From assembly GCA_902728285.1 (NCBI GenBank), contig CACVBU010001147.1, forward strand, positions 597,466 through 661,465: DNA of 64,000 bases, in the 5' to 3' direction. The notes under the pieces are model-generated. The model worked only from the letters and a program-made list of their open reading frames with translations, searched no databases and was not told where the DNA came from. This DNA is from Clytia hemisphaerica. Taxonomy: Eukaryota; Cnidaria; Hydrozoa; Leptothecata; Clytiidae. Position 1 is the stretch's first letter; each line of letters begins with the position of its first letter. Made by a program: the position numbers and the translations under genes. Positions 1 through 11,700 of the stretch are shown in pieces.

Positions 1-4
1 AAAT

Positions 5-1650
5 TCAATCAATGAAACCAACGCCATGGATAAAAGTGCGACAGTTTCGGCAAGGACAAGTAGTGGGCCTCCATTGCTTGATTTCTTTTTTAAATTCATC
101 TAGGTTTTTAAGTTTTTTAAAGTCATCGGGAAGGGTAGCCCAGATTTTAGGTCCCAGGAAAGCTAAAGACGATTTTCCATTCATTTCACTTTCAACTACT
201 CTACTACGAAAGGAATTCCTTTTTCTCGTTTTGATCTTACATTGGTTTTTGAGAAATATTTTACTTTCTGATTCGTTGAGTTTTGATTTAAATAGCTCTG
301 TGGATAAGGATTGAATTGCTCGTTGATGGAAGGTGGAACCGTTGTCATTGCATTGAATAGTTTTGCACCTTGTGCAGAAAGAGTGCAATCTCTAAGCTTG
401 GATGTTTGATTCTTGGAGATAGACAGTTAGCACAGCTGGCCGAGCCGGGGATTTTCGTAAGCTTTTATACTGCTATTCACGTTAGGTACTATCCTTCTAA
501 CAACTTCCAAACATAGATGATGCGATAGCGTTCCCTTCTTCATTGAAGGAAATAGATTTTGGATTGCTTGAGACACTCCCAATAATTGTTTGAGGTGCCT
601 TTCATCCTTCTAAGAAAGGATTTTTGAATGTCTTCAAGTCTCTGAATGAGACCAACAGTATTTGGACTAAACGGAGCAATATTCTAAAATTGGTATCAGT
701 ATCACCAACGATTTGTAGAGTGTAGTCATACATTCAAATGACTGCAATGAAAAAGTTTGCAGTATCCATGAAGTTAAATTTTTTGCTTTTTGAATGGTTG
801 AAATTACTTTTTCTTTAAACAAGCAATCGTTACTCGTCAGGATTCCCAAATCTTTTACAACATTTTTGCTTTCAATGATATTGCCTGATGGTGATGTATA
901 GTTTGTTTGGTTCTTGATAAATTGATTTTGACCATATCTCAACAGTTCAAATTTTATGTCGTTAAGTTTCATGTTATTGTCGTCTGTCCATTTGTAAATT
1001 TTCTCTAAGTCAGATTGCAGTAAGGCAACATCTTCAATTGTCTTGACTTGTTTTGTTGCATGGGTGTCATCAGCAAAGGACTTCAAAAAGCTGTTTAAGA
1101 TATCTTTGTCAATATCGCCAATGAGTATAAGAAAGATCAAAGGCCCCAGGACACTTCCTTGAGGGACTCCTGATAAGACATCTTGTGGTTTTGACTTCAC
1201 ACCATTTACAAGCACTGACTGGCTTTCTTCCTGTAAGAAAGGAATTGAGCCATTGTAGTATTTTTCCATCAATTCCTAGTTGTTTTATCTTGTGTAGGAC
1301 AATTGCATGCATGGTCAACTTTATTGAAGGCTTACGAGAAATCTAGGTAGACAACATCTGCATTTGCTTCTTCGTCAAGTATATTCAAGTGATATTGTTC
1401 AAGCAATTGACTTAGACATGAGCGTCCACTTCTGCAGCCAAGTTGGCTTGGATTGAACAGATTATTTATATCCATATGTTTTACTATATGTGATCTAAGT
1501 ATTTTTTCAAATATTTTTATGACATGTGATGTAAGTGCTACTGGTCTGTAGTTTACTGCCAGTGATCTGCTACCCCCTTTATGGATTGGTGTAATTGTGC
1601 TTTGTTTCAGTTCGTTTGGGACTATTCCTTTGTCAAGGCTTAACTTAACA
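5..1650 (-). mobile_element. Non-LTR retrotransposon (LINE) reverse transcriptase, degenerate
   Basis: On the minus strand, reading from about 1650 down to 5, pieces of one LINE-type reverse transcriptase appear in order. They include a fingers-region motif near 1550 (VNYRPVALTS), a piece beginning KAFDKVDH near 1330, the GVPQGSVLGPLIF motif near 1150, the catalytic FADDT near 1080, and a C-terminal tail at 5-388 with FLGPKIWATLPDDFKKL and a Cys-rich end. Several frameshifts and stops separate the pieces, for example near 1315 and between 670 and 390, so this is a dead copy. The endonuclease part is absent: the copy stops at the inverted-repeat element at 1657. The motifs place it among LINEs, and I cannot name the clade. 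Confidence 0.85.
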
Positions 1651-1656
1651 AAGCTA

Positions 1657-1881
1657 ACGTAACTTGGTCTAATGTCGACACCCCTCCTCTAATTCCAACA
1701 CCCTTTTTATCAGCTGAAATTTATAGGAAGGTTGAAACTGTTTTTCTTTGCTTAGTGGTCAGAGAGGAATAATCCTTTTTCAATCAGCGCTGATCAGTGA
1801 TTCAAGCTTTCATATTATTACTTTCTCTAAAGAAGGGTGTTGGAATTAGACGAGGGATGTCGATATTAGACCAACTTACGG
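1657..1881. mobile_element. 225-bp inverted-repeat MITE, TA-flanked
   Basis: The two ends are inverted copies of each other for about 45 bp (left ACGTAACTTGGTCTAATG, right CATTAGACCAACTTACGG-like), and each is bordered by TA. Within each arm the submotif TCTAAT-CGACA-CC occurs twice. TA flanks plus terminal inverted repeats suggest a mariner/Tc1-type non-autonomous element. Half copies of the same family occur at 9821-9892 and 38257-38370, and a terminal scrap lies at 8935-8953. Confidence 0.8.
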
Positions 1882-1933
1882 TATTTAACGATCTAGCGAT
1901 GCCCCTACAACAAAGGTCCCTACGGGATTCTAA

Positions 1934-3123
1934 GTGTTAAGTCTCAAGGTACAAATGCCCCTAAAGAAAAAATGGCTGAAAACAAATCAAAACATCAAAT
2001 TTCATGAAAATAACATCAAAATGGATAAAGATCAGCCTTTCGAAGCAGCTTCACCACCTCAAGCTTGCACGCCGTCAAGATGTAGCAATGACAAAGACCT
2101 GGATAGCTTAACATGCAAAAAATGTAAAAGATCAGTTCATTATGAGTGCACACAGCTACCTTTGTATCAACTACAAATATTCATGACATCCTATAACGAT
2201 CATTACTTATGTTCAAACTGTGTCCGAATAATGAAGAACCTAAGAAATAAAGTGGGCAAAAACACTCAACATATGATGCAAAATGAACTTAAAAAGAAAG
2301 ACGACGTCATACAAAAACTGAACAACGAGGTCAACACCAACACCAAAACCCGCGATTCCATCAAAAATGATCTCAAAACCTTTCTGGCAGGAAAATAACA
2401 AGAAATGGAGGAAAAGACAAGAAGCATGATAAAGGAGGAAATTAAGCAGACAACAGAAATAATGACGGAGACATCAAAGAAAACATACGCCGAAATTACT
2501 AAGAAGCACAGAGAAGACTTAAGATTTGCCGAAGAACAAAAACGGAAGGAAAGAAAGTGAAAAGAGAGACAGAGACTCTAGGAAGGAAACTGAATATCAT
2601 CGTTCACGGATTTCTCGAATATTCAGGCCCAGATAAGGAAGAAGAAGAAAATGGAGTAAAATATGACATAATTTGGTTCCGAGAACTCCTGGAGGACATC
2701 AATGTTCCAGAAATAAATGTTACTCACCACAGATTAGGAAACAGAAAAACAAAGAATGGCCGTCCTCTTAAAGTCACCCTTCAAAGTCAGCATGACAAAG
2801 ATCTTATCATGAAGAATTTATACATGCTGAAAGAAACTTGTTTCTTTCAGGTAACTATCACGGAAGATTTTACAATCAACGAACAGAAAAAGATAAAGGA
2901 GATGCACGAACAAGCGAAGAAACTTAACAAAGACAATAGCAATAAAGACTTCAACTGGGGCGTAAGAGGAAGCCCAAGAACAAAACTGCGCATCGTTAAA
3001 AAATTGCAAAACCAAACAAAAATATCTTCAAATTATAAACCAAAATACACTACAGAAGAAATTGTCAGTATGTCAGGGTTAGGTATCGGAATTCCTATGG
3101 GAGTTCTTTTCCGAGATTTGTAA
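1934..3123 (+). mobile_element. LINE ORF1 remnant with PHD-like finger and RRM-like region
   Basis: A Cys/His-rich PHD-like finger (C-x(n)-LTCKKCKRSVHYEC ... YLCSNC, residues about 45-100 of the first piece) is followed by a Lys/Glu-rich coiled-coil stretch. After that comes a region starting KLNIIVHGFLE (from 2557) with a downstream ITEDFTINEQKKIKE and RGSPRTKLRIVKK. This order, finger then coiled coil then RRM-like domain, is known for ORF1 proteins of some non-LTR retrotransposons, which bind the element RNA. An in-frame TAA ends the first piece at 2398 and a frameshift lies near 2556, so it is not functional. It points opposite to the LINE at 5-1650, so the two are separate insertions. 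Confidence 0.75.
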
Positions 3124-3129
3124 AAAAGC

Positions 3130-4260
3130 TAAGTCGGCAAAAAAACTTTTCCCGGGGGTTTGAGGAATAAACAGAACTGTTATCATTTGTTTTTTATTAA
3201 ACCATAAATTTAAATTTGTGCTCAAAAATACTTAAGTAAATAAGTTAATAATATTCAATATACTATTTGTATCTCTCAGCAGAAAATAAACACTTACAAA
3301 ACGAAATAGTTTATAATTTGGAATACCCCCATGTTTGGAAACTAAGTAGCACCCTCAGTGCAAGATTGCCGCCTCATCTTTATTCGCCCGCACGAAAACG
3401 CGAGCTAATCATGTTTTTGCGCAAGCGCTCAAGGGGAAAAGGAAAGTGATCAATATTCTTTGAAGGAAAAACGTCAGAAACAAACCCAAAGACCAAAAGA
3501 TGTATTTTGTTGTTGAGAATCGATCCTGTGAAGATGAAAAAATTTCTGAAAAACGCTGAAAAACTCTAATTTCGATCTTCCTTAAGTAGCGACTCCAGAA
3601 GTCATGCAACTTTTGTTGACGTCAAACCAAATGTTTCATTTTTCTGTGAACTTTGAACCCTTCTAACTTTTGTTCTATGTATGTTAAAGGGTTCCGTTTT
3701 TTACTAAAAGAAAGCCTGTGATCTTAGCTTTCCAGCGGTATATAACACTGTGGACACGGGCTAGACGGCAAATTGGTAAATTGCAGAACGTTTTTGCAAC
3801 ATTTAAGAATTTGAATTCCGTGGGAGAAAAAATAGTTGCAACTGTTGATGAACAAATGTTTCTGGAAATGGAGGAACAAATAGTTGGAGGCTGAAACTTT
3901 GTATGTTTATCAGAAAAAGGGTGTGGAATTCAAAAATCACAATCGCTAATTCTAGTTCTTTCATTTTCATGTAGTTTTTTCACTTTTTTGCTTCTTTAGC
4001 ATGGGAATGTCCCAAAAAAAGTTTTTATTTCTGCCAAAATGGATTTTCTTTTGATTTGGGGTTTCTCCTTTCAGAAAAACTTATTCTTTACTTATAACTT
4101 TTTGTTCCTCCATTTCCAGAGGCCCCTTGAAAATGGGTCCTACCTCCCTTTTGACTCATTTCAACCTTTTCCAAGCTACTTTTCTTCAAAAACAAAAATA
4201 AACAATGCAATGTCTCTTCTTTTTTCAAAAAAAGATATATCTTTCGTTATTTTGATAAAT
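3130..4260. other. Intergenic, no gene seen
   Basis: No convincing gene or RNA gene was found. Low-complexity A/T-rich text with short spurious frames. A TTTCTATTTC-type microsatellite lies at about 4326-4350, just inside the next element. Confidence 0.5.
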
Positions 4261-4562
4261 ATACTACCGTCAACTGCTCCAACTTGGGACTATCTTACTT
4301 TTACGCAACATGGGACTTGTTGATTTCTATTTCTATTTCTATTTCTATTATTTGATTAGCAAAAACTTTATACAAAGTTATTCTCGCCAATGTAACAAAA
4401 AATATGATTAATAAAATGAAAACTATTAAGAATGTAGCCTAAATTTATAATATATAAATATAGAAATAATAAAATAATAAGTAATAAATAGTAAAAATCA
4501 ATTTATTATGTACATATAAAGATCTAGATAAAAATATTAGCCTCTAATCTAAAAACATTACC

Positions 4563-5042
4563 CATAGTGTCCTCCTGGGTTGGTTTCCCCCGCTAAAAAT
4601 CAAAATTTTTCTCCATTCCCCCCTCTTTTATTTCCCCCACCATATTTCAAAATTTTTCGGTTCCCCCCTCTTTTTTGAATTCCCCCAGCTATTTGAAGAT
4701 TTTGCGGTTCCCCCATATGGTTAACATAAAAATGCCTTAAATCAAGTTTGAAATTTTGGAAAGCTTGAAAAAATAGCCTTGAAAGTGCTGGAAAAATGAA
4801 ATTGTATTGAAAAGTTGGTTTATCCCAAAAGATTTGCTGATTTTATTGCTTAAACAGGTTTTGCAACAAGATCACCTTGAGATCAGTGAAGTTCCCCCAG
4901 TCAAAATCTCCTAAATCTATGGTTTTCCCCCCTCTTTATTTTCCCCCAGCAAATTTCAAATTTTTCATTTTCCCCCATACTTTGAAAAAAGGGCCAAAAT
5001 CAGAATCCCCCCCCTTTATAAAGGGGGGGGGAGGACACTATG
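4563..5042. mobile_element. C-run MITE with CATAGTGTCCTCC ends and TTACC duplication
   Basis: The left end CATAGTGTCCTCC and right end GGAGGACACTATG are inverted repeats. The direct repeat TTACC flanks them at 4558-4562 and 5043-5047. The interior is a series of short segments separated by runs of five to eight C with TTT, all on one strand, ending in a C-run/G-run hairpin at about 5008-5031. There is no coding capacity. The CATAGTG end is shared with the element at 46324. Confidence 0.75.
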
Positions 5043-5061
5043 TTACCTCCGTGGCTCAGTA

Positions 5062-6116
5062 CCGTGAGAGGTCCTAAAGCCGACAGCCCAGCTTAATTCC
5101 GACACCCCAAATAACTGTTATGAAAAAAAATTCTATGTTTACAAACATTCCCTCTCCAAGTTGAACGATAAACTATTGCTAGAACTCTCGAAACAAAACA
5201 TCTAACAAGATAGCTGTAATGTCAAGATGTCAATTTAATGTAATTAAAAAGTGCGAGTTGTAAAAATAATTACCTTTTTATTCTGGATCAGTTGCTCATG
5301 TTTAAAACGATGACAGTTTTATAATAAAAGTGACTTGTGCGGGAAAAATACGTAACAACTTGGACTGGTTTCCATCAAGAAACAAACAGACTAAATTGTA
5401 AAAATGGCGCGAAGTTGAAAAAAGGGCGGATGCGGTAGCTGGCGGTAGCACTAATTTGAATAACAAACATTGAATCAATGAGGCGGCAACTATCAACGCC
5501 CTCTTTACCACCGATAAGTCCGGATGTTTATTTACGGAAGGCCCGCAATCGGATAGCTCTTCATTTAAGTGTACTCTTTGACGACATATATTATCTTTAC
5601 TAGAATAGGAGCAAGGTGTCATGTAATACATAATAATTGTAATATACGTCGTCTATTTGTATTCTTATCATGTAATATATAATATAATGTAATATACGTC
5701 GTCTATATGTATCCTTACACAAAGTCCTGACCCCGCAATCAAGCCAAGTGCCAGTGTAAAGTAATAGAAACCAGGCTTGATTACGTAACGTTTCAAAATG
5801 AGCACGCTCGTACACAGACCTCTTTTATATTTTCGTGTGCTTTGGAAAATCAAAACATCTCGTTACTTTTTATGATGCTGTTACTACTGTTGTCATTTAT
5901 GACGTTGTGCATATTGCAATAAAAAAATATGTTTTTTTATAAGAAGCAATTATTGTTATTTGGTTCAATTGGTTCAATGTATCAAATCTCTCAGTTTAGT
6001 TGACACTTTGGTATCTTCGTTGCGTCACAGCGAAAGGTTTGTTTTTATTTTAGTTTGTATCTTTGAAAGACCCCATCGGCTTTAAGCTGGGCTGTCGGCT
6101 TTAGGACCTCTCACGG
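5062..6116. mobile_element. 1.05-kb TA-flanked MITE (CCGTGAGAGG ends)
   Basis: The left end CCGTGAGAGGTCCTAAAGCC and its inverse at 6081-6116 form terminal inverted repeats of about 35 bp, flanked by TA at 5060-5061 and 6117-6118. The left interior (AATAACTGTTATG, then ACAAACATTCCCTCTCCAAG) and right interior (AGGTTTGTTTTTATTTTAGT) recur in the shorter copy at 58101-58576. That copy lacks about 580 bp present here, including a 60-bp direct repeat at about 5612-5715. No transposase was found. Confidence 0.8.
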
Positions 6117-6249
6117 TATATTGGAAAGGGTGTAATCTGGCATGATAGTTAGTCGAAGGAAAGTAAACTCGAGAAGTTGAGAAAAGCTGAAGTGAGTTGT
6201 GAATTTGTTAGAGCTTGACAAAGGTTTATATTCGCAATTGTGGGTAAAA

Positions 6250-7125
6250 ATAAATAAGATAATGTTTAAAATTTTGAATATTTTAATAGGATTAAAAATC
6301 GCTAATTGATATTTTATCCATTTCTTTCTTAAAAACATCCAGGTCTTTTATGTTTGTCAATTTTGTTGGTAATTTGTTCCAGAGCCCCACCGTATTCGGT
6401 GTAAAAGAGTTTGCGTATATCTTTATCCTGCTTTGGATAGGGTTAAACTTTGTATTAGCACATCTTTGCTTTATTGGTATCATTTCTCTATTTACCTGTT
6501 TTGTTGAATGATATATTTCGTGTAGCATTTTTACCCGAGCTCTGCATCTACGTTCGTCTAGAGTTTCAAGGTCAGCTTTTCTTCTTAACATTGTTGGGCT
6601 TACAGTCTGTTGCCACGAGCTGTAGATCCAGCGCAAACTCTTTCTCTGAACCATTTCAATTTTAGCTTTTAAAGTTTCATTTCCAGCTGGGTCCCAAACA
6701 GTTGATGCATACTCTAATTTTAGTCTTACAAAGATTTTAAAGCATTTAAGCCGCATTTCTGGGTTACTCTTGACAAGATTTCGCTGTAGGAAGAACCTGG
6801 TATTGTTTGCTTTTGCACAGATATTTGATACATGTGTATTCCACAACAGACCTTTTTGCAATGTCACACCAAGGTATTTCGCTTTATCAACTTTCTCAAT
6901 CTCTTTTCCATGGATTTGATAATCAGCGTTGATGATCTTACGTTTGTTTGTTATCCTCAACAGCTTGCACTTTTCTGGATGAAATTCCATTGACCATTTT
7001 TGCTCCCAAAGAACGAGTTTATTTAAATCATTTTGCAGTTGTTCTGCGTCTTTGGATGACATTATTTTCCGGTACAGGTAAGAATCGTCAGCGAATAATA
7101 TATATCTGGCCTGTATTTTCACTTA
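6250..7125 (-). mobile_element. 5'-truncated LINE reverse transcriptase
   Basis: One open frame of 276 residues (7122 to 6292) starts at the catalytic FADDSYLY of the reverse-transcriptase palm. It continues through the thumb and C-terminal region (KYLGVTLQKGLLWNTHV, EYASTVWDP, GLWNKLPTKLTNIKDLD). All upstream domains are missing, as expected of 5' truncation during target-primed reverse transcription. An uninterrupted frame suggests a fairly young copy. It sits inside the inverted-repeat shell 4267-7590. Confidence 0.85.
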
Positions 7126-7592
7126 CTGTTAAATCTCTTTGACAACAAATTTGTTTTGATAACTCCACCAAGTTTATCAATCATACTTTCATGTCACGAT
7201 AACTTTCATTGATAGCGCGCCCTATTTAACTTTTGTTTTCATTTAAAATGACCGGACGCCGAATGGAGAATTAGAGAACGCCCGCCGCCTAACCGCCCGC
7301 CGCCTAACCGCCCGCCGCCTAACCGCCTACCGCCTGATGAGATTAACAAATAGCGAGTGTGTAACTTGCTGCCCGATCGACGTCAAACGCTCACATTCGC
7401 GTGTGTTTTCCACTACGGATTTTTTTCATATTTTGATTTAAAAGCCTACTCGGTGTGAAAGAGAAATCGTGTATTTTTTAATACGCGGTTCATTGAACTC
7501 AAATCAAATGACTTTGGAGGTTCGGTGAAATGGTGGTGGAATGGCCGTCCCATGTTGCGTAAGATAGTCCCAAGTTGGAGCAGTTGACGGTA

Positions 7593-8730
7593 AATATTTT
7601 ACGAATATTTTTATATAATAATATTCTAACACCATCAAAGAATTCTCCTTCCAAATTTCAGCAGGTCTCTAGCTACACTAGAAAAAAAGATATGCAAAAT
7701 TAAAGAAGCATGACTGGAAAATTTCTTTTTTTTCTTTTTGACACATTTTTCGAATTTTTCCAAGCTAATTTCCTAAACCTTTTTTTTGACATTTTTAGTA
7801 ATATATATATTAATATCTTTAACTTTACAACCACTTATCCTCTGGAGGCCTATGACCCCTCATTTTCTTTCTTTTTCAAAGCTCTACAAGACAGGATAGG
7901 TTTTGAAAAAAATTAAAATTTGAAAAATCTTCTGGAGTTGCTACCTTAAGGTAAAGAGGTTAGCGAGGCAAAAATCGCTAAAAAACTGGTGAAATTGTAA
8001 TCCTCAAAAAATTGAAGTTCCAGCCTCACTGACTCCTCACTGTAAGTCTGCAGATTGAAAAATTTCACGAATATGAATACAATAAAAACAATATATCCTT
8101 ATAATCACTGTCCCTATAGTCAATACTAACGTTGTTTTGGTTTGCTTTTTCTGCTCCAAGATTTTTTTGTCCAAAATTTTTACAGAGTTCCAAAATTTCA
8201 GTCGCATGTTTGATTTGATAGTGGCTGAATTCTAGCAGTATCAGCAGGCTTTAATCGGTCCAATCTATAAACCGTAGGCAGTAGAGTCAGTCCGGTAAAT
8301 TATTGGACAAAAATTTCGGGCAATAAGATTAGCGACCCTGAGACTGTAGATTAGAAAAGAAATTTTATGCTGGCAAAATTATAATCTAGCTACCAGATTT
8401 AGCCCATGATGACTGTTTGAGTCCCGGGGCTTCGACAACCTAAAAACTTGTTGCAGAAAATCATGAGTTTTATCAAGCAAGTCCGTAGATTTTCAGGGTA
8501 CCGGAGTAAGAGTAAAAAGAGTTAGTTTTTCACCTAGAAGAAGTAAACAAAAACATTCGAACTTACAATATTTTTTTAGATTTATCTTTGCTAGACAGCT
8601 GACAGCCACGTTCGATTTGGGGTCAGTTCTTTGGTTTCACAATAAGAAAACTGTCTTTTTATGTTCTCAAGATATCAAAATTTGGATAGACAAAAGACAA
8701 AAGAAAAGGCTGAATTGACAGATTGAAGGG
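7593..8730. other. Upstream of the sarcoglycan gene; one dispersed repeat
   Basis: No gene found. The segment at about 7836-7905 (CTATGACCCCTCATTTT, then AGCTCTACAAGA) recurs at about 37575-37640, so a dispersed repeat lies here. The rest is the presumed promoter and 5' UTR side of the gene starting at 8731; no TATA box or other element could be assigned with confidence. Confidence 0.4.
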
Positions 8731-11700
8731 ATGCCAGCGTTAGCCAAATACCGAGATGTAAATGAAAGCTCATCCTCAAGTGAAAACTCGGATGAAATTG
8801 GCTTGGATCATGTTAGCAGTACAAAATTATGTTTGTTGTTCACTTGTTTGGTTTTTCTAGGCATTCTCTGCTTAGCTAACTCTTTGGTGAGTCTTTTTAG
8901 GGTATTTATTTCATTGGCAGTTACCGTAAGTTGGTCTACACTGCTGTTCCCCTCAGGCAAAATCGTCGATTCTGTAGAGGTCACGAAATTGCCGAGTACA
9001 GACGTCAAAAAAAAAAAAATTCAAAATGGCTGCCGAGCGAGCACTGACAAAAACAAAAAATTAGGAGTTTTCAATTGCCTACTACAGCAGAATAAGACAG
9101 AGAAATGCAGTAAAATAAAAAGTAAACAAACCTTGAACCTTTTGTTTGTCAAAATAAGGAAAATATTCTAGCTGCAGTAATGTTTACATTCAGAAATAAA
9201 TCCATTTTCCACCAGACCTACAACAAGGTTTCAAACGGCATTACTGGCAATGAATTCTGACTTAAAAAATGTTGGTCCAGTTCCCTAGAAAGGGTATGAT
9301 TACACTTCCAAATGACTTTTTTTTACAATAACATTTGTCTTCTCACAAATCCAAAAATAAAGGTTATAAAACCAACACGGGGGTCAACATTCTTTACAAC
9401 AAACCGTCAGATCAAACTTTATAAAGATCAACCACGTAAATGTCACTTGTTTTCCTGATATCTGAATAATATTAAAACCTTTCTGTATATATTTGGTTCT
9501 TCAAAACCATTTCCCTTTCCCGCAGCAGGCTTTAAAGTTCATGTTGACCCCCGGTTTTATTTGCGCGGTAATCTAGAAAGGCCTTTAGTGCGGTATAAAC
9601 AAATGATTTCATTGGTTTAAAAAAGTCAAAACATCAAGCTATATCACGTGATCAGAATCATGATCGGACTAAACGGAAGCCGTGGTCATATGTCATATGA
9701 TATTTTCGCGCGTTTTAATTCGGCAAAGTTTAGTAAACTCGACCACGTATCAATGTTTTGATTTTTCAAGCGGGGATTTCTGTAGAATGATAAAATATGG
9801 CTTGGCTGGAATCGACACCATAACAGCAGTGTCTAATATCGACATCCCTCGTCTAATTCCGACACCCTTCTTTAGAGAAAGGAATTGTTCCGCACGATGT
9901 TGACCGGTCGTCCCAAGTTGACCGCGCACAAAGTTGGCGGAAACCGTACCAAGTTTGACCTGCCGATTTTGAAGAGATTGAAATCGAAAAAAATGATATA
10001 AATGAAAAATAAATAAAAACAAACATGCAAAATGCTCAGTAACTCAGTATATGGGATAGAATGAGCCGGGTTAAGCCAAGTTGACCAAAAGCCCCTTATA
10101 AAGGATGGAGGTGACACAGTCAACTTCGTATGACTGTATGGGCTATTCCAGGATGAACCAAGTTGACCAAAAGCCCCTTATAATCTTATAAAGGATGGAG
10201 GTGACACAGTCAACTTCGTATGGGCTATTCCGGGTTGAACCAAGTTGACCACCTACCTCTTTGTACCTCTTTTTGGCTTTTGCTTGAACAGCTCATCCAA
10301 CTCGTTGAGTCCGATGCCTCGACATTTCCTTGAGGCTGTTGGAGTCAGCTTGCCTAAGGTTAAAATAGTGGGCAAGCAGAGGTTCGTCCGGAACAGTTGT
10401 GAGGAAGGTGTCTAAGTGTTTTTTGAATACTTCTTTGGGGCAGTTTGACAAATCTCTTATTGGTCTGGGAAGGGTGTTGAATAATCGAGGGCCTTCTTGG
10501 GAAAGACTTCCCCTCCAGATATTTTTGTGTATGATATTGACAGCTTTTAGATTGCAAATTCTCCCCAATCTCTGATTTATATGGCAGGAAATGCCTCCTT
10601 TACTTTCGTCGTTGCCTTCAATGACATTCCAGGTATAAATTATTTGATACCGCTCTCTCCGTCTTTCAAGGCTATACAGTTTTAATGATTTGAGTTTTTC
10701 CCAATAATTGAGATGTCTGAGGGATGGAATTCCATGTAAGAATGATTTCTGAACTTATATATATCATACTTAGGTATATCACTGCGGTATATATCAAACT
10801 TGTTTGACTTATATATTTTGAACTTTTCGACTAAAACCTTTATAAAGCAGTCAAATTGTTTAAGCAGAATAGATTGATAATTAGTCAAGAAATTCCCTCA
10901 ATTGAGGTAGAATTTTTTACAGCATTTGCGGTATAAACGTCACTTTTACATTTGGGGCTACTTTAAGTGTGGGCTAGATTCCATAGCCTTCAGAATACAC
11001 AATTTTTTCTTGTACATGATTTGTCTTTAAAGAAAATCATAACAGGACTTGTTTACAATCTCTTTGCAATCTCTTTGGCCATTCCAGAAATATACCCTCT
11101 CTGAACGACAAAATGCTTTGATTTTTTTTATTGACATTATTTAAAAAGTGATCCTAATATTGTATAAATTCTTATAAGTTCACAAATATTATGAAATTTT
11201 TCTTTTTTTCTTTTCATAGATTTTGGCAGTAATGTATCAAGTGCTTGATATTGGACTGTCTGGAATGAATTCATTAGAATTTTCAAATGGAGAGCAAAAT
11301 ACAAGATGGGTATTGGAAACAGATTTGGAGGAAATTCTACTTCCAAAGAACGGAGGAATTGATGGCTTTGATGATCAGAATTTAGATTTAGCGGCGGAAA
11401 GAAATCAAAATGTATGTATGTCAAATGCTAAGAACAGGCTTTCACATGCTGTAATTTTAAATCATTTCAGTTATTTGATGAAAGGTTTTGGGGGTTGTTT
11501 AAATTTGTATCAAAAAACAAATAAGATTAACAGGGCAGCACTCAAGTTGTGGTATTTTGAAGATGATGTCAAGCCAAGAAATCTGAAAAAAATTATTTTC
11601 TAGTTTGATAATATCTTTCTTTAGATTTCATTGACAGCAAAATTTATCTCTGAATCGAAGGGTAAGTTATAGATTTAATTTTGAGTTTTGTTTGACTTTT

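Larger units (their letters stand above)
4267..7590. mobile_element. 3.3-kb mariner-like shell hosting nested elements
   Basis: The left end at 4267 (CCGTCAACTGCTCCAACTTG) recurs inverted at the right end, finishing at 7590. The arms match for about 45 bp apart from a 5-base extra stretch on the left, and both ends are bordered by TA. Inside lie a C-rich MITE (4563-5042), a second TA-flanked MITE (5062-6116) and a LINE fragment (about 6250-7125). No transposase frame remains. A Tc1/mariner-type non-autonomous element is the simplest reading; two independent half copies in inverted orientation is the alternative. Confidence 0.65.
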
